The translations under genes and the position numbers were made by a program. Below are positions 59,837-63,118 of a DNA stretch of 63,118 nt, piece after piece. The first letter of the stretch is position 1, and each line of letters opens with the position of its first letter. The notes below the pieces were generated by a model that worked only from the letters and a program-made list of their open reading frames with translations, did no database searches and had not been told where the DNA came from. The stretch spans positions 1-63,118 of the forward strand of contig CAYMVL010000008.1 in assembly GCA_964394145.1 (NCBI GenBank), read 5' to 3'. Source of the DNA: JAFGBN01 sp964394145. Its GTDB lineage: Bacteria; Chloroflexota; Dehalococcoidia; GIF9; AB-539-J10.

Positions 59837-60571
59837 TCATTCCTTAGGTGGTAATGGCGTGCCATCCTGAGCAAGCGTCTCAGTACGGCAAACAATTGTG
59901 TAATCATCAATTTGCTGCTGAGTCCGATACTTGGACAGGTCAAAGTAGTCATAGTGAACCATCTCACTCCTGTCTCTCACAATCTTCCAGGGTGGTTCCA
60001 TATCTGCATAGCCTATCACCAGCATTTCATACAGCATAAATTCTTCTGGGATCTTCAACAGGACTCTGATTTGTGCCTGTGCAAAGGGAGTTGCAACAAC
60101 AGATACTTGCTGTGCCCCGAGTCCAAGCGTATTTGCTGCCAGAATCATATACATGAGCGCATTTGCCATGGTGCTGATAAGCATTGCGTCGCCACGTATC
60201 AACGTCTTGGACTTGGGATAAATTTCTTTAGTTCTGGTGTCGCCACAAGGCAGAATGAATACTGGCGCAGTAGCAAACCCCGGTTTCCCCACAGGCGGAG
60301 TAGTGTATTTTGGAAACCTAAGTCTTGGCTCCCTGAGCATCTCCATTTTGTAGGTAATGCCATACTGCTCCTGCGCTATTTCCGAGATCTTCTCTCTTAT
60401 CTCATTTTTCCTTATGACAATAAACTCCCACGGCTGCGAGTTGCCGGCTGAGGGAGCCCAGCGAGCAGCTTCTATTATGTTGTCGATATATTCATCGGGT
60501 ACAGGATCGGACTTAAATTTGCGAATTGTCCTCCTCTTATGCACCAGCTCCATGAAGTCTCCGTAGTCCAT
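59837..60571 (-). CDS. Nitroreductase family protein, copy A
   Basis: A 244-residue FMN-type nitroreductase with RRTIRKFKSDPVPDEYIDNIIEAARWAPSAGNSQPWEF, LGLGAQQVSVVATPF and IGYADMEPPWK. It is paralogous to copy B and has a longer polar C-terminus. The intact cupin gene is 160 bases upstream on the same strand. Family members reduce nitroaromatics, quinones, iodotyrosine or cofactors; without a partner enzyme the substrate stays open. GAGAGAGGGGC precedes the ATG. Confidence 0.88.
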   Translation of the reverse strand: MDYGDFMELVHKRRTIRKFKSDPVPDEYIDNIIEAARWAPSAGNSQPWEFIVIRKNEIREKISEIAQEQYGITYKMEMLREPRLRFPKYTTPPVGKPGFATAPVFILPCGDTRTKEIYPKSKTLIRGDAMLISTMANALMYMILAANTLGLGAQQVSVVATPFAQAQIRVLLKIPEEFMLYEMLVIGYADMEPPWKIVRDRSEMVHYDYFDLSKYRTQQQIDDYTIVCRTETLAQDGTPLPPKE

Positions 60572-60732
60572 AATGCCCCTCTCTCTCAGTCTACAAAATT
60601 ATTAACGCTGGCCAACTAGAAAGAGCTCCTGCTCTTAGACGGAGTCCCTTATGGGAACCATATCAGCAACAGCAATAGTTCTTAAACCGCCAGTCTCCTT
60701 TCACCAGCACTCGCCACCTGCACAAAGCTGCC

Positions 60733-61065
60733 CTAATAGTTGATAACCACCAGCATACTCGCAGGCTTATTAGTCTTATTGATTATCTCTCTGCCTTCGT
60801 TGGGTGCTATGTAGACCGAATCCCATGGACCCAGGACAATTTCTTCCTTGTCGGTCTTAACCGTGACCTCTCCCTCCAGGATAAAATAGACCTTTTCCAT
60901 GGGTGATGCATCGTATTCAGCCCCACCACCCGGAAGGAAGTGGGACAGCCCTACCCAGAACTTCTGAGACCCTGTTTCTTCCTTGCCGTGAAGCTTTAGC
61001 GCTGTCGTTTTGAAGTGCTTAGGCGCGTCGTAAGGCTTCACCTGATCCAACCGAACCTTCTTCAT
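60733..61065 (-). CDS. Cupin-domain protein
   Basis: A 110-residue single cupin: GLSHFLPGGGAEYDASPMEKVYFILEGEVTV and SVYIAPNEGREIINKTN cover the two beta motifs, although the metal His set is reduced (His59-like positions are Glu/Gly), so it may be non-catalytic. Small cupins bind or isomerise metabolites or regulate. It lies 38 bases behind the cyclase-family gene, in an operon with it and with nitroreductase copy A. GTTAAAGGGGGAAG is the ribosome site. Confidence 0.8.
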   Translation of the reverse strand: MKKVRLDQVKPYDAPKHFKTTALKLHGKEETGSQKFWVGLSHFLPGGGAEYDASPMEKVYFILEGEVTVKTDKEEIVLGPWDSVYIAPNEGREIINKTNKPASMLVVINY

Positions 61066-61103
61066 ATATCTTCCCCCTTTAACACTGACCGGGATGCCAG
61101 GAG

Positions 61104-61865
61104 CTATTGATCACCCTCATCCACAATCGCCACCAATCTCACAATAGACCCATCACCTTTGACCCACCGGATAGGAAATCCCGCTATAGTGACTCTCTTG
61201 CCCAAAACTTCATCTATGTCACCACCCACATTCTCCCATCCCATGATGCCATGACCCAATATCTGTCTGTGGCAAGGTTCCCACAAAGGAAAGTCCTGCA
61301 AAACGTCATGCCCGGTTTCCTGCTTGTACTCTGCGCAAATATCCGGGCGTAATGGTCCCGGCCCATGTGGAGCAATGGCAGTAGCCAGAGGATGATCAAG
61401 TGCCTGTTGGTCAACACCCACTGCTTTTACTCCCTTTTCAACGAACCACTGACCTGCCTCCAAATACAACCCTGGAGAATAGCAGAAGTAATCGCAAGAA
61501 TCTCTGTACTTGCGATGCCAACCGGTGTGTACAATGACAATATCACCCTTTTCGATCTTGGGCCTGGCCTTCTCCAGATCCTCAGGCGTAATAACTTCCC
61601 ACTTCTTCTTGGGGATATCCACTATTACACCGGTGCCATAATAACTATCCAGCGGAATCTCATCCGTATAAAGCGCACCTTCGATCACATGCGCCGGTGA
61701 ATCAGCATGAGTGGTGCAGTGCATAGTGGTGGTAATGACCTGAGAGAGTACCCCCGATTTTGCATGATAATGCATACGCTCAATCTTGATATCAGCAAAA
61801 TACGGCCACAAAGGCGCCTTGTCACCAAACGGGTGACTCAAATCAACCAGTTTTACTTTTCCCAT
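61104..61865 (-). CDS. Cyclase family (kynurenine formamidase-like) hydrolase
   Basis: A 253-residue PF04199 cyclase-family protein. The metal-binding motif is MHCTTHADSPAH (about 56-67) in place of HxGTHxDxPxH, preceded by the DLSHPFGDKAP start and followed by DIVIVHTGWH and VGVDQQALDHP. These enzymes hydrolyse formamides, cyclic imides or polyketide intermediates. The variant Cys-Thr-Thr in the signature is common in anaerobe members. It has a strong ribosome site, GTTAAAGGAGG, and lies between SDR and cupin in one operon. Confidence 0.87.
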   Translation of the reverse strand: MGKVKLVDLSHPFGDKAPLWPYFADIKIERMHYHAKSGVLSQVITTTMHCTTHADSPAHVIEGALYTDEIPLDSYYGTGVIVDIPKKKWEVITPEDLEKARPKIEKGDIVIVHTGWHRKYRDSCDYFCYSPGLYLEAGQWFVEKGVKAVGVDQQALDHPLATAIAPHGPGPLRPDICAEYKQETGHDVLQDFPLWEPCHRQILGHGIMGWENVGGDIDEVLGKRVTIAGFPIRWVKGDGSIVRLVAIVDEGDQ

Positions 61866-61996
61866 GAGATACTAACCTCCTTTAACATTAAGTGCTTGCT
61901 TCTCAGCAGCTCGAACCTGAATCCCAGACCACAACATTACTTGCGCTATACTCTAAGTTCCTCCTTCCCACTAAAGTCTCGTTACGTTTAGGACCT

Positions 61997-62761
61997 TTAC
62001 CAGGTAGTCACACCACCGTCGACGTACAGAATCTGGCCTGTCACAAAATCTGATGCCTTAGAGGCAAAAAACAATACGGGCCCCAAGACATCCTCCGGCA
62101 TTGCCCAGCGCCCAAGTGGAATACGCGCTTTCACCGTTTTGGCAAATTCTGGGTCAGATAGGGCAGTGCGCGTAAGTTCAGTCTCCACAAAAGTGGGCGC
62201 AACTGCGTTCACCAGCACATTGTGCTTAGCCCACTCACAAGCGAGTTGCCGCGTCAGAGTATCAACCGCTCCTTTACTAGGACAGTAGGCTGCATAGCCC
62301 GCAGGGAGACCATATCTACCCCTGACAGACGATACGCTTATAATTTTCCCGCTGCGTTGCTTAATCATCACTTGTCCAACTGCCTTGCACGAGATGAAAA
62401 CGCCACGGGTATTAATATCCATTACACGCTGCCATTCCTCTATAGGGAAATCTTCAGCAGGCTTGCGAATCGCCAGCCCGGCAGCATTCACAAGTATGTC
62501 GATATGACCAAATTCATCCATGACGCTCTTTACCATATTCATTACTGACGGTTCGTCAGTTAAATCGGCAGAAATAGCCAATGCCTTCCCCCCCATACCT
62601 CGTATCTGACCCGCTACTTCTTCCAGCTTATCAAGTCCGCGGCTTGTTACGGCAACATGAGCGCCGTGCTCAGCTATTCCTAGAGCCAGAGCACGTCCGA
62701 TCCCACCCGCACCACCTCCCACCACAGCAACCTTACCTGTTAAATCAAATAAATCAGCCAT
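61997..62761 (-). CDS. Short-chain dehydrogenase/reductase
   Basis: A 254-residue classical SDR: NAD(P) loop GGGAGGIGRALALGI (about 15-29, variant of TGxxxGxG), NAAGLAIRKP, catalytic SVSSVRGRYGLPAGYAAYCPSK with Ser, Tyr and Lys (Tyr155, Lys159 region) and PLGRWAMPEDV and VDGG at the end. It heads the SDR-cyclase-cupin-nitroreductase operon, reading leftward. AAAGGAGGTATTAT is a strong ribosome site. The substrate is unknown; the order suggests a small catabolic pathway. Confidence 0.92.
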   Translation of the reverse strand: MADLFDLTGKVAVVGGGAGGIGRALALGIAEHGAHVAVTSRGLDKLEEVAGQIRGMGGKALAISADLTDEPSVMNMVKSVMDEFGHIDILVNAAGLAIRKPAEDFPIEEWQRVMDINTRGVFISCKAVGQVMIKQRSGKIISVSSVRGRYGLPAGYAAYCPSKGAVDTLTRQLACEWAKHNVLVNAVAPTFVETELTRTALSDPEFAKTVKARIPLGRWAMPEDVLGPVLFFASKASDFVTGQILYVDGGVTTW

Positions 62762-62967
62762 ATAATACCTCCTTTGAAATTACTGCTATGTTCTCTTCGC
62801 TGAATCATGTCCGGAATACACTTTGAAAAGCCTCGATACTGATCCTGGATTAGCAGATACAGATAGTAATTGCATTTGCCCCACACCAACAGTCTTGGAA
62901 CAGGCTAACTGGGCTTACGCCTAAAGTGTACTCCCTACCGGGCTGTCGGTCAAGAGAATGTACTCGT

Positions 62968-63118
62968 TCATATGATTGGTAAGACTTTCTCCTTTCTTTT
63001 ATTTTGCCAGTATTGTTCTAGATATTCCAGTGGTGTGAGGTATCCCAGCGCCTGGCTGGGACGAACAGTATCATATACTACTTCCCACTTCAGCAGAGCT
63101 CGATTTAGCTCTGGCAGA
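62968..63118 (-). mobile_element. IS transposase 3' end, runs off right edge
   Basis: Reading leftward from the window end, 49 codons then TGA encode LNRALLKWEVVYDTVRPSQALGYLTPLEYL, the conserved C-terminal end of DDE integrase-type transposases (IS3/IS481-like, YNxxRPHQALGYxTP). The left boundary is unclear; GAGTACATTCT and GAGTACACTTT recur in the 62930-62970 stretch and might be end sequence. Confidence 0.8.

Overview
The window looks like a chromosomal piece of an uncultured, anaerobic, non-photosynthetic Chloroflexota bacterium, most likely near Dehalococcoidia. This is an inference from gene content and short intergenic style, not from a marker phylogeny. Base composition is intermediate over most of the window. 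Two stretches look foreign: the phage-like left edge, and an AT-richer block at about 34.55-36.1 kb.

Layout. 0-4.6 kb is accessory: the 3' end of a phage-like structural gene, lineage hypotheticals, an MBL hydrolase, and an amber-interrupted GIY-YIG nuclease gene lying between two members of a dispersed TGTCA..TGACA palindrome family. 4.6-11.5 kb is a lipid cluster: plsX, an MBL hydrolase, three DegV/FakB paralogues, a short FakA-like kinase and fabF, with two clear promoters. 11.5-18.2 kb holds tRNA-Ala, a membrane methyltransferase, uvsE, a staygreen/Mg-dechelatase homologue, a LOG-family protein, a beta-CASP nuclease, tRNA-Ser and a phosphohexomutase. 18.3-27.8 kb holds a PPP phosphatase, ahcY-metK, a PHP / P-loop kinase / APH-like kinase operon, a thiolase-DUF35 pair, archaemetzincin and a methyltransferase. 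27.9-33.2 kb is a housekeeping run (pdxS, Ycf45-type ATPase, tmk, mnmA, rnhB, yraN). 33.3-36.1 kb is a small foreign-looking island (C2H2-HTH protein plus an EVE-like/PD-(D/E)XK nuclease broken by one TAG, then a 54-residue zinc ribbon) joined to ybeY and next to mutS. 36.3-47.8 kb: mutS, a short DnaJ, a PAC2 protein, a DUF5679 zinc ribbon, radC, then miaB-yajC-nadA-nadB-nadC.

47.8-56.6 kb is the most coherent specialised region and the best candidate for an undescribed system. A FecCD-type ABC importer is preceded on the same strand by a compact FmdE-like gene and a TrmO/TsaA-like gene, each with a TTGCAA-N4-TTGCAA palindrome in its 5' region. Next come larB-larE-larC (nickel-pincer cofactor synthesis), and converging on them a Fur-family regulator with an extra His-containing helical domain, a CooT-type nickel-binding protein and a winged-helix protein. 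The palindromes resemble the Streptomyces Nur (nickel-Fur) box. My reading is a nickel acquisition, sensing and cofactor locus with a Nur-like regulator.

56.6-63.1 kb: dtd, a DUF362 protein, and a minus-strand oxidoreductase cluster (SDR, cyclase, cupin, nitroreductase, a decayed second cupin, a second nitroreductase) that records a tandem duplication. An IS transposase 3' end runs off the right edge.
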